64,000 nucleotides of DNA from Augochlora pura (Eukaryota > Arthropoda > Insecta > Hymenoptera > Halictidae). Below are positions 48,985-61,959 of the stretch, piece after piece; within the stretch, counting starts at the first letter, position 1; each line of letters starts with the position of its first letter. Location: assembly GCF_028453695.1 (NCBI RefSeq), contig NC_135773.1, positions 11,532,001 through 11,596,000 on the forward strand. The letters run 5' to 3'. A program made the position numbers and the translations under genes. Under the pieces are notes generated by a model. It did not search any database, was not told the DNA's origin, and worked only from the letters and a program-made list of their open reading frames with translations.

Positions 48985-50180
48985 TTATCTTTATATTGTG
49001 ACCAGTGACGCTAGGAAAAAATAATACAGGAATTCAAAATATACGTACTTCTTATCTTATGCGATGTTTCATAATGTTTTGGTTTCACGCATTTATCTAT
49101 ATGCATCATTACGTACCTACTGATAGTATCGATACGTCTGTCCGTACCTCGCTTCTTCATCGATTGTATAGCTTCTCGTGCACAGATTGCAGTAGCCATA
49201 ACATTTATGTCTAATACTTTGCGGCAGTTCTTCGCAGTTGTGTTTGTAATGTAATATTCACTGATAACTAACGCAAACATCTTCTAACATGCATACACAT
49301 ATAGATTTCTATCTTTTGCGAGGTAAGTACAGTGACGTCGAGAAATTCGCAAGTTTCTCGAATGCAGTTATGCATTCTTAACCTGTTAAGTGTGTTTGAC
49401 GACTATATCCGTCATGGAGAATTTTGTGTCATTATATCCGTTATGCAAAAAAATTTTGTTACAATTTAATAGTTAAATTGTAATTCTGGCGAAAACGAAA
49501 TTATATTCGTAATTTTTAATATATGTAAAATGTTTAGAGGCCAAGACGGAATGAAACCAACAAATGGAAATTGTAAATAATTTGAGCTGGATTCATAATT
49601 TCCTTCGTCATCGCTTGATTATCGCGACACAGTCGTGGGCGCTTAGCAAAGAGATCGCCACAGTTAACTGGTTAAGTTAAAATGAATTTCCGTGAAAGTA
49701 CATCGACCTCTGCCGATTTTGTACGGAGAGTGTGCAGTATCTAACAATCAAGTTTTGGTAGCATAGAGTTACAATTTCGCGCTATTTCCTATCCAACCGA
49801 AATAAACGCGAGAATTGAATGCAAAGATTTGCTGCGCGAAGAAAGGATTCACAGAAACGTTAAGGTAGCGGAGTGGTGGACTTTACCAATGATTAACAAC
49901 GTTTCGCCGACTCCGACATTATTAACCACGATATCCGCTCTGCCAAGTTTCTCGTCGACCCATTCGAACGCTTTTAAGATGTCTTCTTTCCTGAAATCTC
50001 ACACCGTAGGGATGAATTTGTTCTTGCCGAGTTGATCGGTTACCTTCCGAAGCTTGTGTCTTGTCCCCCCGCGAGGTCCACCATCTTGTCGGACACCTTG
50101 CCGAGAGCTCTTGAAATTGCGGCTCCTATGCCGGCGTTCGCGTCTGTCATATCACTTTTCCAGCCCAACAATTCATGCTG
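48985..50180 (-). pseudogene. SDR copy 5, broken duplicate of copy 1
   Basis: In transcript order: decayed exon 1 (about 50180-49890) starting NCWAGKV, with the cofactor motif largely lost, a stop after SFGR and a later recovered frame KEDILKAFEWVDEKLG..ADIVVNN; exon 2 (about 49243-49117) reading CRKVLDINVMATAICAREAI, its acceptor changed from CAG to CAA; and only the first dozen codons of exon 3 (about 49010-48985, beginning TGHN). Intron sequence also matches copy 1. A TTAA element interrupts the first intron. Clearly non-functional. Confidence 0.88.
49382..49671. mobile_element. TTAA element inserted in SDR copy 5 intron
   Basis: TTAA at 49378-49381 and 49672-49675 flanks inverted ends CCTGTTAAGTGTG (left) and CCAGTTAACTGTG (right, reverse-complemented), matching 11 of 13. 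SDR copy 1 has the same surrounding sequence with one TTAA (about 20692-20695) and no insert. No transposase; about 290 bp. Confidence 0.88.
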
Positions 50181-50935
50181 CTAGATTTTGGTATTACAGA
50201 CCGCCCTTGCTATGTCTATGCATAACTCATCCCATCCTAAACACATTCGGCGAGTACTTTAATCCTTTGAAGGCAAATGGTTTTTTGATGGTCGCGGGAG
50301 ATGAAAAAAGAATTATTTTTACCCATAATAATGTTTTTATTGTAAACTGGTATCGGGGAAAAAATTGTGTATAAAATCACGATTACGACCCCACCCGGAT
50401 GAGAAATTATTTTTTAATCCCTCATTACAATTTAACAATTATAAATACTTTGTAATTATGAATATCTACAGAGCGGAGATACTGTATTATACTGATAAAA
50501 AGAGAACCTCTATCGCTAGAACTACGAACGAATTAAGTAACCATTTTTGTATCTTATCACTTGGAAATAAATATTAATAATTTCTTATACAAAATGAAAT
50601 CTCCCTTAATGAATTAATTTAACAGCTCAATTGATGGCTTGAATATTGGGCAAGCAAATGCACAGTCCATTCTGATTAATTGAAAAGATAGCAGGATATC
50701 GCCGTCTTCTTTACAACGTAATTGTTTGCAGGTAAAAGCTGGCATCCTCGCAACGAATATGCATGGATGGTTTCGAGGTTTCCTCATTTCGTCGGTGGTC
50801 TCGTGTAAGCCGCGTGACGGGGTATTGCGAAAACACAAAAGTCACTCCAGCATTGCGATAAACTGGAGGTCCCCTTTGAAAAGCGCGAAGAAAGTCGGTA
50901 TCATTATTTACCGCGACATTTTCACGGAAGGGTGG

Positions 50936-50960
50936 GGGTGGGGGGGGGGGGGGGGGGAGA
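50936..50960 (+). repeat. Guanine tract
   Basis: GGGTGGGGGTG is followed by about 19 consecutive G, giving four or more G-runs that could form a quadruplex on the plus strand. It is also a place where sequencing length errors are likely. Confidence 0.8.
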
Positions 50961-52482
50961 TCTTGTCGGCGACGTAGATTTCGTTTTCTGGAGGATCGTT
51001 GTGGCCAAACGATGCATCTTGTGTTCACGAGCGTGCAATGCAATTTCTCGTTGACCCACCTGAGATGTTGTTTCATTTGATGAAATTAAAGGGAACGAAT
51101 TTTAAACGCAGGCACGCGCTACGAGACTGGCTTGCCGAATGCTTATACACGATCCTCTGTATGCAAATGAATTTTTGTCATTCTTCTTTAATCGTGTACA
51201 CTTTTCATCGTAGTAATGCACGCATGGTTGAGTTTCTAAGGTATGCTAAAAAAAAAACAAGCCCGTATGAAAGTTTGTGATTCTTATGGTAAAAAGTTGC
51301 AGAAATTCTTTCAGAAATTTTGCCGATGTTGCATATCATTTCTTCGTAAATTTATTATTACTCTACACGTTTTGGATCCTGGTAACACGCAACTGATCAG
51401 GTTCCCAAGTGTATCGAAAATTGCCACCTTCGATGTGTATACAAGCTTGGAATACTTTTGTTACAGAATTCCAACCGTATTACTCTATTGCAAATTTATT
51501 GTTACGTTTTCAGTGAACATTTACTCAACATGGTGAATAAAAAATTCAGTAGAGTTTTAATACTTTATTGACATTCGCCACTGTATACTTCATTGTAGTG
51601 TACTTAGAGACAGTGTAAGGAAAAAGGATTACACTCTCCTCGTACTAGTTAAGAAAATCGACTTCTAATTAATGCGGTAACTAATTTGTCCTAAAACTAT
51701 ACGTTGGAGACTAACATTTAGAAAATGTTGATCCACGTTATTGACCAAGTTAGATCTTAGTTAAGAGAATTTAGATTGAATGCAGATAGTATATGTGTTG
51801 TGAAGCTCCCTTGATGAAATAAAAGAGTAGAGGATTTACAGGCGAGAAAAAAGTGTTACCGTCGCATTCAATTTAATCTTGTTAGCTGAGAACCGATTAA
51901 AAATGAATGGAGTCGAGGACGTCTCACTTTCAACAGGGACATTCAAACTTTAATTCAACGACGGCCGCCGCTTCCCGAGCGACGTCTACACGAATTCTTA
52001 ATTTTAAATGAAATAAAGCCACTGGCTCTGTTTTCAGAATTACACGGCAACCTGAAACTTTCGCCAAGCTCTTGGTTAACGCGTAAAAAAAAAAAACGTT
52101 CGGACGTTGTGATTTTTTCAGAAACGACGAAGCATGAATTTTGAGTCTATACACGCAACGAAATTTTTATTGGCCAGTTAGTAACTCCTCCAGCAACTTC
52201 ATATTTCATCACAGGATCCTAGGGGTCTTCAGTGGAAATATTCTCCTTGTTTAAGATACCAGTTTGTGGAGAAAAATGTTCTCTTAACCCTTGTAATTCG
52301 TGGCATGCTGCTAGAATTAAGGGACACGTTTAAACGACTGACACCAAATTTTTACTTCACTGTTGAAGTAAAGTATTGAAATTCAGCAAATGTTCCAGTT
52401 TTTAGTAAGTTCCAATCTTATGAAAATCACTTTTTCTTTATTAATTTTTAAAAGAGTGAGTGACGAATTTCAAGCATGTCGA

Positions 52483-52644
52483 ATGCTAATAATTCTTTTA
52501 TTCGTAAACTGTCTAATAACAAATAGGATAAGTAAGTTCAGTCTAGCTAAAACGTGGAAAAAATGAATGTAAAACAAGTCGATTGCTAATAATTCTTGTA
52601 TTTATAGACCGTCTAATAACGAATGGAATGAATAAGTTCCTTAT
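52483..52644. repeat. Diverged direct duplication, period about 100 bp
   Basis: A 55-base segment beginning TGCTAATAATTCTT and containing GTCTAATAAC and AATAAGTTC/GTAAGTTC appears at about 52486-52540 and again at about 52587-52640. Local duplication; no function seen. Confidence 0.65.
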
Positions 52645-55600
52645 AATTAAAATATAATAAAGATACTAATAATTTTGGTTGCCAGGTAATAATATTCAAA
52701 ACGGCAAAATAATGATGCTGAGAATTTTCGTAACTAAACAAAGGATTTGGAGTGGTTTAACACTACGTGGCAGCAAAACGTTTTATATGACAGTTCGTTT
52801 TAACAAGAAGTTATGGAACGCGGCGAATGGTTGATCAGAGTGAATGAATTTAGCGAAGCGACAGTCACCAATAACTGTACTAAAGAGGCGTTGTATCGTT
52901 GTATCGATACTAGCTGTTTGGTAGCAGTATAGCTAGAGATATCAGTTTAACAGCGACAATAAATCTGATCGTGCGAAAGCCTCGATACCGAGGATTTATA
53001 GAAAGTCTCTGCGTTTTACGATATTGCCGATACTTTTTGCCCGATTTAAAACTGATCGCCGGCATTTTTATGTAGCTTTTTTTGCGAACACAATGAGCCG
53101 AAAGTGCTTTTACGCAGTTATTTAGTATTACTCTGCACGGAATAGTATCGTTCGAAATCTTTTCGCGTTCGATCGATGAGTTTTTGGCACGCGACGCGAA
53201 CGATTTCGATAAACTTGTGAAATTAGGGGAGATTTAATGCCACCCGGCTTACAGACTTCAAATTTATTTACAAAAAGTATAATACGCGAATCGCAAGTTC
53301 ACGCGGATACGGTAACAATTATAAATGATATTCTATTTTCCTCTTATACTTCTGTTTATTTCATTTGTAGTCACATTTTATTTATTCCCGGTGGAATTAG
53401 TTCTCCCATACGAGTCTCCATTAAATACCTTAACTAAATAATATTATATTTACGATATTATTCTGCTACAATAATCCAACTATGCTTAAAGAAATAATCA
53501 ATCCATGAATGCTTATCCATTTGCATGTAAAAAGATTTCAAAATAAATACACTGTATATTTGCCTTTTCTTGACAGAATTCCGTTTAACTGTAATTATCG
53601 TAGACTTGAAGAAATCAAATATTAAACATTCGACAACGCTTGATATAAACAAATACTACAGTATGTACACCAGATCTCGTAATCTGCGACATTACGCTGT
53701 TACTCCTCTAAACTAATTGAATTAAGAAAGTAAAAATAATGATAAAAATTCTAAATGAATGTCGCCGAGCAACGACGCACACACGATCGAATTTCTCCCG
53801 CAGGATCTTGAAAGAGGTTGGATGAATGCGCTACTTTCAAAGATGTTTAAACGAAGAGTCGCAGCGCCAAGCAACGCGAAGACGAAAAATAAGGGAATCG
53901 GGGGAAACGTAAGAACCAGACTTGGTAGAGAAGCTTTCGAAGTAGTGAAAAGGAGAACTTGCGAGAGGAAAAAGGTAAAAAGTGGAGGAGGAACGTCGAA
54001 GCAGCCGTTGTTGATCAACAAATAAAGGAGAACTGGATAGGCGGCAGAGGTCGGGTGGCGATATTCTTATCTTTGCACGGAGGCAACCCTAATGGTCTAC
54101 CGAGTTGCAATAGCTCTTCGTTTCCCAGCTTTTCTTTTTCTGTGTACACAATTCAACGCTGCGGAAAAATTACGCTCGTTAAAGGCGAGATTATCACAGA
54201 GCAATTTTTCCGACACTTGCGCCGCCGTGCCGCGCCGCGCCGCGCCACGCTGTCGTGGTTTTATTTCGTCTGTCGAACAATAGCTTCGGTATTTGAGAGT
54301 TCACGATATTAGTACGGCCAGGAATTTTTTTTCCGGTGAATAATCACAAGCGAATTCGCGCAGCGAGCGGGCTGAACGAGTTCTAGAAAATTGTTTTTAC
54401 CTGCTGTTGAACAATATATATGCGAACAGCTTACACGGATATACCGATTTTGCTAAAACTGGCTGGATAATAAATGCGATTCGCGAGACCATTGTAGACC
54501 TGTGCACGTCGCAGGCATTCTTATTCGCGAGACTCTCTGTATAATAGAATTTTTTTAAGATCCCCGAAGTCTTTTGACTTAGAATTGGTGGTAAAAGTTC
54601 TGGTGTTTTGAACAATTAAACTCGGCTTGTGAAAAATTGCACGAATATTGGCAGAATTCAAACAAATGATGAAAATAAAAAATTTTGAAAAAATTCTTTT
54701 TTCTGTGTAATTCATGTACACCAAACTAGCGTTAACAAACCATATATTATTTAGTTCTTCGATAGACTATTAGCTATTATCATAGATAAATAAAACGTTG
54801 AACACTTGTTTCTATTATCAGAAATAATTCAACTTGCTTTAAGGTAATATCATGATCTCGTGCAAGCATTCTTTAATATCGGCTTATGGGCGACATAAAA
54901 ATTGTCTGAGCAGCTGATGTGATATACGGTAGTGAGAGGACGACGAGGAGGTCGCACGTTCCGTATCCGAAGGAAGTTTCGCAGCGGTGGAAACGCCATT
55001 GGCTAAACCGATAAACAGCAGAAAGCTTTAGCGATGCAACTACGTTGAAAAATATTTTGCTTCGAGGCTTCCGGCGGGCTGGAGTTAGAAAAATTCTCGT
55101 ATACAACAGTTTCCGGAATCGTAGATACAACGTTGAAGAAGAATTTTCATCTGCCATTCGTCCCCACCGTGATACATTGCACCGGCTCTTTTGTGCTGTT
55201 CCTCTAGCGATTTTTTATTGATCATCTCGAAAGATTCGTCGACAGACTCATCGATTACTCTTGTCTCGAAGGTGTCAAGCAAATGCATTTTCTATGCTGC
55301 ACGTGTTTTCGATCTTCTTATCCCTTTATGTTTCACTGGCGCACGTACAGGGTGTCCCATGTCAAGTTTCGCAGCTAATTATTTGCCACAGTACAGTTCT
55401 ATTCTATAAATATTTCGCAACGAACAGTGTTTCGGGTGACGCGTCTCAGACTGCCGATCTTTATGCAAAATAAACATTGTTCAGAAGTATTGCGAGAAAC
55501 AAAAATTGTATACAAATAAATTGTCAGTTTTCGTAGTTTTGATAAGCAGAAAATGGTGTAACAATACTATTAAACTCTCCTCCGATTTTCACGATTTCAT

Positions 55601-55770
55601 ATTTTAGCTATTCATTTTTACCATAAATATAGAAAAGTTTTGTTATAGCGGAGACTAAAGAATAGTATGTATAACGATGAAAAAGAAAGATAACGTACTC
55701 AATAATAGTATCATTACTTATACATTCTGTACACGGGAATCGAAAACAATTAACAGTACAAGATTTTATT

Positions 55771-58700
55771 TTAGAATATGCTGCCGTTCGCGCTGTTGTC
55801 AGGCACATGCTCGTTCTCCATCTCGTGCCCTGGCAAATCGTTCTGATCGACGTTTCTGTGACCTTCGCTGTCATTTTTGCTGTGTTTGACATCTTCGCGA
55901 GACCGTTTTGGCTGCAGCTGCTGAGATTGCTGCCGTTGCGGGCTGCGAGTTCGCGAACGCGAACGCCTGTGCACCTTTCCCTTGTTGGCAGACTTAATTT
56001 CTCGCCACAAGGAGGCCTGTTTCTTTGCTGGAATGAAACGTAATTTGTTTCCTTAACACTTGTAAAACGAATACCGTAGATTATAATGGAAACCAGTGTC
56101 GTAAACAAATTTTTTATAAAAACGTATCATGGAAAGCGTATAACGCTTTTACTACCTATTAGTTTTCTAGAAAAATAGCGTAAATAGTTTTTGACAATTC
56201 ACCTTAATCATTCTCTATTTTTCTAAATATTGTAAGGATGTATATGCGAGCGATACGTGACGTGCATAAAAATAACTATACCTAAAAAAGAGAAAGTATT
56301 TCTCTTGGAAAATATTACCGAGAGAAATACTTTCTTATGTATCTCTGAAACTCAAAGTAATTCTTTTCGAGCAAAATTAGCCAGCGTTTACTTTTGTAAC
56401 GTATTTCAGCTAAATCTAATTAAGATAAATTGGTTTACTGGTATCGGTTTCAATGGTTTCATTTGAAAACAACTGTAATTAGTTTTATTATAAAAAGTAT
56501 ACTGTTATTAGCACTGTTGTTATATACCTTTAGGTTTTCTGACTTCGGGCTCACTATCCGATAAGTCGGAATAGTATTCTCGGTCTTTCGGCTTCGCCTT
56601 GCCCCTTTTGTGACCCGAAGAGGACTCCGCATTTCCGATATCAGCTCTCGCGTTGCTATCGGGGATCCTATGACGCGGTGACCGATCTCTTTGTTCATTG
56701 TCTTTTCGCTTATACTTTCGCACCGATCCCATGTCTTCCGCCGAGCTATTGCTAGATTCGCTTCGCCGTCTCCGTCGCCTTTGACGGCTTCGGCTGCGTT
56801 TGCGTTTTCTTTCCTGCCGCGGCTTCTTAGGTTTCCCCCTGAACAAATTTATGATTACACGAAGTGAACTCTTTCGTTCTATTTATTACAGTCGACCGTA
56901 TACCAAGTTAATTGATGAAAGTATTTAAACAGCGGAGAAAAATTTCCTCTCCACCCTCGTACTGAAAAGACTAGATATTACTCGATGTAATTAAATTAAG
57001 TCTCGGACGATATTTAATCCGTGCAACCTAGATATAACCTCGATATGGTCAATATTATTTTATTCGCAATTTCATATTTTAGACAGGCACGTCACAATAT
57101 ATCACAATTAGAGATCAACAAGAAACGCTATACATAGAGAATATTAGTTTTAGAACAGTTTTATTACTGTAACTACAACTATAATTTTTCATCTGATCAG
57201 TGTAAGGAAATTAAAAAATTTACTACCAAAATTAATTCGTTAACCCTTCTGATGTTGATACAATTGATTGAGGTTTATCAAGATCTTTACGCAATCTAAA
57301 ATATGCATATAATGCAATTGCAAGTAATATGATCTAACTAGCATCCGCATAATAGGAATATAATATACTATATAATATAACAGGAATATATAGTCACAAA
57401 AAGAACATTTCACTTCGGTCAACAGTGAGAAAGTTAATTCGGGCAAAGATTTGGGTCAGCTATTCGACTACAATGGCAAACAAGATAAAGAGTTCTCCGA
57501 TTTGGTTTGCCGCTAGCTCAAATATTCTGTTAGATCGGTCCTTTGCAGACATTCGGCTAACTCCGGCAATGTTAACCCCTTACTCCGCAGTTAACATCGT
57601 TTTAAGAGGACAGAAACTGTGGCGTAACTGTATTAACGCGGCGGATATTAATTGGATCGCAGTCTCGCGCCTCGTGTAAAGTTTCCGGATGCGTTGAAGC
57701 GTAATTAGACAGACAGAGGGAGAGAGAGTCTACCTAGTATTCTCTTTGCGATCCGTGCTGACCTTCCTGGTTGGCTGCTGTTCGCTGTCAAGAGTGGCCG
57801 GTTCATCGACCGATTTTTCATCGTTAGTCTCATTCACCGGCTGCTTAGTCGGTGTCGGATTCAGCGTGAATAGTGCCTTGTAACGACCGCTTCTATGCCG
57901 CAGGAGACCGGCGTTTACAGCGTGCTTCAACGCTCGGTGAACCTGAATCGTGGATTCAATGTAAAACTCTTTGACAAGCATTTCACGTAACATTCTATAA
58001 TATTATTTTTATATAAATGCTTCTGGGATTTTTGTATGAATTCAGAACATTGTTTTATTTATATTTATATATGTTTCATATGTACATACATATAATCAAT
58101 CTACTTCATACATAAATACATATATTTATATATGCTTCATGCTCGTACTTGTATTATACAGTATAAGGTCGCGCATAAAGCTCTAGTTAAAATACCCAAC
58201 AGATGAAGAGCATAATAGTTTAGAACCATTAAATGGCACCACTATGGCAGTGGCCTAGATCAAGCATTTAGTAATATCAATCTATAATTTCATCTATATA
58301 ATCTTAATTTTAATCGATATTATCTTTATCGTGTAACAGGGACAGTTGTCTCAGAATCAGTTTGATTCCAAAGCGAGTCGAGTCATCTGATATTTACTCG
58401 AGGATGTTTAAAACAGTATAACACAATTTACATAAATCATGAACATCATTAAACGTGAACGGATTGGTTGGAAACTGAATTTAGCACGTTGAATTAATTT
58501 CTTATTTCGTAGAATTTTAATTGAGCAAAGTTTGGCTTGCTGTAGAAAATACTTTTTCCCAGAGATAATACGAAGCGTGGCCTGTATCGTCTATCAAAAT
58601 GTTCGCAAGAAAGAGAATGTTCGAAAAGCCTTGTACCAAGAATGCTAGCCGCGCCGCTGCGTTTCATCGATTACTAAATCGTTCGCAAGTTCCCCGAATA

Positions 58701-59045
58701 CTTGGAATACTTTGACAACTGCTTGCAACCTTGAAGTGAGAACATTGCAGATTGGCGATCGATTTTTCACAACTAAAACGCTCCATAATTAATGAAACTC
58801 CGTGGACATAAAACACAAAGGTGGAATAATAATAAATAATGATAATTAATAATAATAACAAGAATCAATAATTGCGTTAAAGCGAAGTGCATAGTTACCT
58901 GCATTGTCAGATTCCTCTGTGTTGCCTTCGAAGAATGTCGCAGATAATTGAGGACATCTCGAGCAGTGGATCCTTTACCAACACCGAGATGCACCACCGC
59001 ATCGACAACGCGACTCATTAGACGTGGATTCGACGGGTGAATCAT
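55771..59045 (-). CDS. H15 (linker-histone-like) winged-helix protein with Arg/Ser-rich tail
   Basis: Four exons in transcript order: 59045-58899, 57942-57734, 56838-56528, 56027-55771; GT/AG borders and phases agree, 307 residues. Residues about 6-75 (NPRLMSRVVDAVVHLGVGKG STARDVLNYL.. then VHRALKHAVNAGLLRHRSGR) resemble the globular domain of histone H1: three helices with the final basic wing; an intron cuts the domain after TMQ. Then comes an acidic/Thr linker, a strongly basic block (KRKRSRSRQRRRRRRSESSN), an acidic Ser segment (YYSDLSDSEPEV) and another RS patch (HRRSRSRTRSPQ) before a polar C-terminus. Probably nuclear and DNA- or RNA-associated; exact role unknown. Upstream ATGs are out of frame or behind a stop, so ATG 59045 is chosen, but a 5' exon is possible. 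AATAAA follows the TAA stop at once. Confidence 0.85.
56291..56335. repeat. Perfect 15-bp inverted repeat in an intron
   Basis: AGAAAGTATTTCTCT at 56291-56305 and its exact reverse complement at 56321-56335 leave a 15-base loop. It lies in the last intron of the H15 gene. The stem is too short for a usual microRNA precursor. Confidence 0.85.
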
Positions 59046-59099
59046 CTTGAACGTTTGCACTGTTCTTCATCCAGCGAAATGTAAACTTTCGATTATCAT

Positions 59100-61955
59100 G
59101 TAGACTATTATTAAATGTCCCTATGAATTAGTTTCCCGTGTCAAAAGTTTCCACACGGATTAAGGAATGGGAACGTGGTGGTAGTTACTTGTCGAACTTG
59201 GAAAATTTTGGGGAAAATCTGACGAAACCGTAACTCCGATTATCAAGAGATATTCATTACTAGATGCAAGGGAAAGGCTTTCTAAAAGGTCGCGACCTTT
59301 TAGGTACGCGATGAATCAGTATTCCGGTGAACCACAAATTTAATCAAAACATTGAGTTCGACTCAGACCGCCGGCAAATTAAGATATTAACATAAACTCG
59401 TTGCCTGGCATCTCTACTGTCTTCTTTTTTCATCTCGATTCATGAAATCAAATATCCAACTTCGTTATGTTTCGATCAACAGGTCTCGCTTCCTGTAAAA
59501 TTTCCTATAAAACGTATATAAATTGTGCTCTTATGATCCAGTGCTCTAGCGTCTTCTATTAAAGTCTCGATAAAAGGAAAGTAAAAAAGAACAAAACCGC
59601 AGGAAACAATTATCCAGCATGAAAAAGGGTTAATGGTTTGAACCGGTCGTCGGAAGACGTTTCTTTCCGCCGTGGCGTTAGTATGAGTTTCGCATCCTCC
59701 GCACACCGGTTCAGTGAAATCATGAATGCTCCACGAACCGGAAGTTAGCATCAAAAAACATTACCAGCGACCCGACACTTAGTTCCCGAGGCTCAACGAA
59801 ACCGGGTCTGCCGCAAAAAGCAGCGCTAACAGAATCCGGCTGATCCTTTTACCGGGTTGCCGCGAGTCCGTCAGAGTTGAAAAGAAAATCGAGTGTGCCT
59901 GGTTAGCGAAGTTTATCCGTGAGATAATCCGGCTGGCGGATGCCGCGCTAGAACTTGGGGAGATTCGGCAACGTGATCAGCAACACTCTTTCGTTTGGGA
60001 AACGCTTTGCTGTAATCTCACGCACAGTCGTTCTCCGGACAACTTGGTGCCACGATCGAGAACGGGAGAGCTTGAGGAAGAGAGAGAGAAAGAGGACGGT
60101 AACACGAGCGTTTCTGTGAAGGTTGATTGCCTGGCGAATCGCGCGTTTAGGGGTTGGTCTCGGTTTGACGCGGCAGAGAATTTTCGAAGGACTGCAACGC
60201 CCCACCCCGGTGCGTTTAACGAAGAACGTGGCGCGACGTAGCGTTCGGATGAAAGCGACCTGATTATCACCGTGAACCGCGGCAAATTAAATTGCAAGTC
60301 AAACGCATCCTCGGAAGTACGTTTCTCGCGGGGAGGTTTTGTGTGAGCACCGGTCCGGGCAGGTGTTTGCGAGCCCGACTTGTTTGCCGGAATTGCGGCC
60401 TGCTCGTTTCACGGCATCCATCCCACACGGGCGCTCCGAGTCCAGCCGAACCGAACCGAGCGGAGCGAAGAGGAGCGAAAAGCAGATTCGAGTCAAGAGT
60501 ACGCGCTCTCGATGTTTTGTGTCTCGTTGAACGACGGCGGGGCTGAGTTTCCCCTGGAAACGCTGGTTTCCCGCACAAAGGAACACCCGTCACGAACGAA
60601 TTAGTCCACTAATTCGATTCCTTTCTGCGGCGGTCGATTGGCCGTACCCGCACGTTCGCCGAACCGCGCGCATAAAATAGTATTAATTATCGTCGATCTA
60701 CCACATAATTGAAGTACCATCGCCGCCGCGCCACCGGACTGTTTGCTGTAATGCCAGAAAACGATGTGCTCCCCTGCCGTGAAATTCTATCGGACAGCTG
60801 GAGCTTGTTTCCTTTGTGCTTTCCTTGTATGACACTAGTTCTATGCAGTCGTTGAGTCGGAAAACTTACTCTGCTCCTTGATATGTTTATAATAACGACG
60901 GGATATTGTATATTCGTAATGTTCAATCACCAACAATTTGGAAAAGTCTGCTGCTGTGATCGTATTCCGCACAGGTCAAAGTTCAATATAGTGTTAAAAC
61001 CAATACCTGTCAAGGAAACTAAAAAGTGGTCGCTAAAATGTAGTAGCTGTAACGTTAACTCGCTGCTTCGTCCTGACATATCTAATGGATTCAAATATTA
61101 TAAAATTATCTTTGGAATAAGAAAAAATTTAGCTTCGAGCTTAAATTTTTATATTTTTTATTTCAGTTCGAAGGTCTATCATTATAAAAAAAGCACCTTT
61201 TAGATAGCCTCCACTGGTTTTTAACAAAACAAACTTTTTGTAAAAATTGCCTAGAATAAGTAAAGGCAGAAAACGTTCTACAAATAAATAAAATTATACA
61301 CACAATTGCAAATCTGTCCTTAGTTTTTTAATTCTAGATAATGTATTCCCCGGAGGAACATAACGCGGAATTCGGGGTCAATTGCATTGGACGCCCTCAT
61401 TTGGTTAAACGAGCGCAGGAACGCGGCAAATTTTTCGTGAATTACGAAGTCCCTTTTTTTTTTTTCTTTGAGCACGTAACACGTAACTCGATTCGACGAT
61501 TGCGCAACGCGTTCTATTATTTATTCCCTTCGGATCCAAGCATTTACTTTACTAGTTGTCGCTTGAGAGCTCATCGGACCATCAGCATATCATTCATCGG
61601 GTCGCTAACGAACTTTCGATCTGTGTTCCTGCTCGCTTTTTTCCACGGTTCTTGCACATCGTTCACCACGAAATTTCGAGTGGATTTTCGACCTACATTT
61701 TTGCTCGTCGATATAAATCATCATTGATGACTGGCGGAACGAAGTTTCATCGGTCGCATTGTACCCCAAATAGCAGAGACAACAGGAACCTGCGAAATCA
61801 TCGTGCAATTAAAAATTAATTACAACAAAAATTCTAAGGACACTTGTTAGCACGAATTTCGTCGTAAAAAACAGTTAAACTAGCTCTTCTTTCCTCGTAT
61901 GCTGTCATTGTTTTTACTGATTAGCTTTATCTTACCGTTCATTTAAATGAATGTT
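59100..61955. other. Spacer with a CpG-richer block
   Basis: The block at about 59770-60660 is GC- and CpG-rich with open frames on both strands, as expected from composition. It could be a promoter or 5' exon for the H15 gene or for an unknown plus-strand transcript. The 128-codon plus-strand frame at 61341-61727 contains a phenylalanine run from a T-tract and no known domain. Confidence 0.45.
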
Positions 61956-61959
61956 TTAA

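Larger units (their letters stand above)
50200..55600. other. Spacer, no gene recognised
   Basis: No exon chain. A CCGCGCCGCGCCGCGCC run lies near 54230-54250. A TACAGGGTGTCCCA terminus of a dispersed repeat occurs at about 55347. Short frames on both strands have no support. Confidence 0.45.

Noticed and set aside
56280..56340. MicroRNA precursor in the H15 intron
   Set aside because: The stem is only 15 bp and does not extend beyond it, too short for a standard precursor.
57425..57679. Plus-strand frame with a segment (CTAACTCCGGCAATGTTAA) resembling the SDR NNAG region in reverse
   Set aside because: Similarity covers only about 20-25 bases and no other SDR part is found nearby. Too short to call a relic.
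60267..60604. Several overlapping open frames in the CpG-rich block
   Set aside because: Open frames on both strands are expected from the base composition; codon character and motifs are lacking.
61341..61727. 128-codon plus-strand frame
   Set aside because: It contains a T-tract-derived phenylalanine run and no known motif; overlapping frames are also open. It looks like chance.
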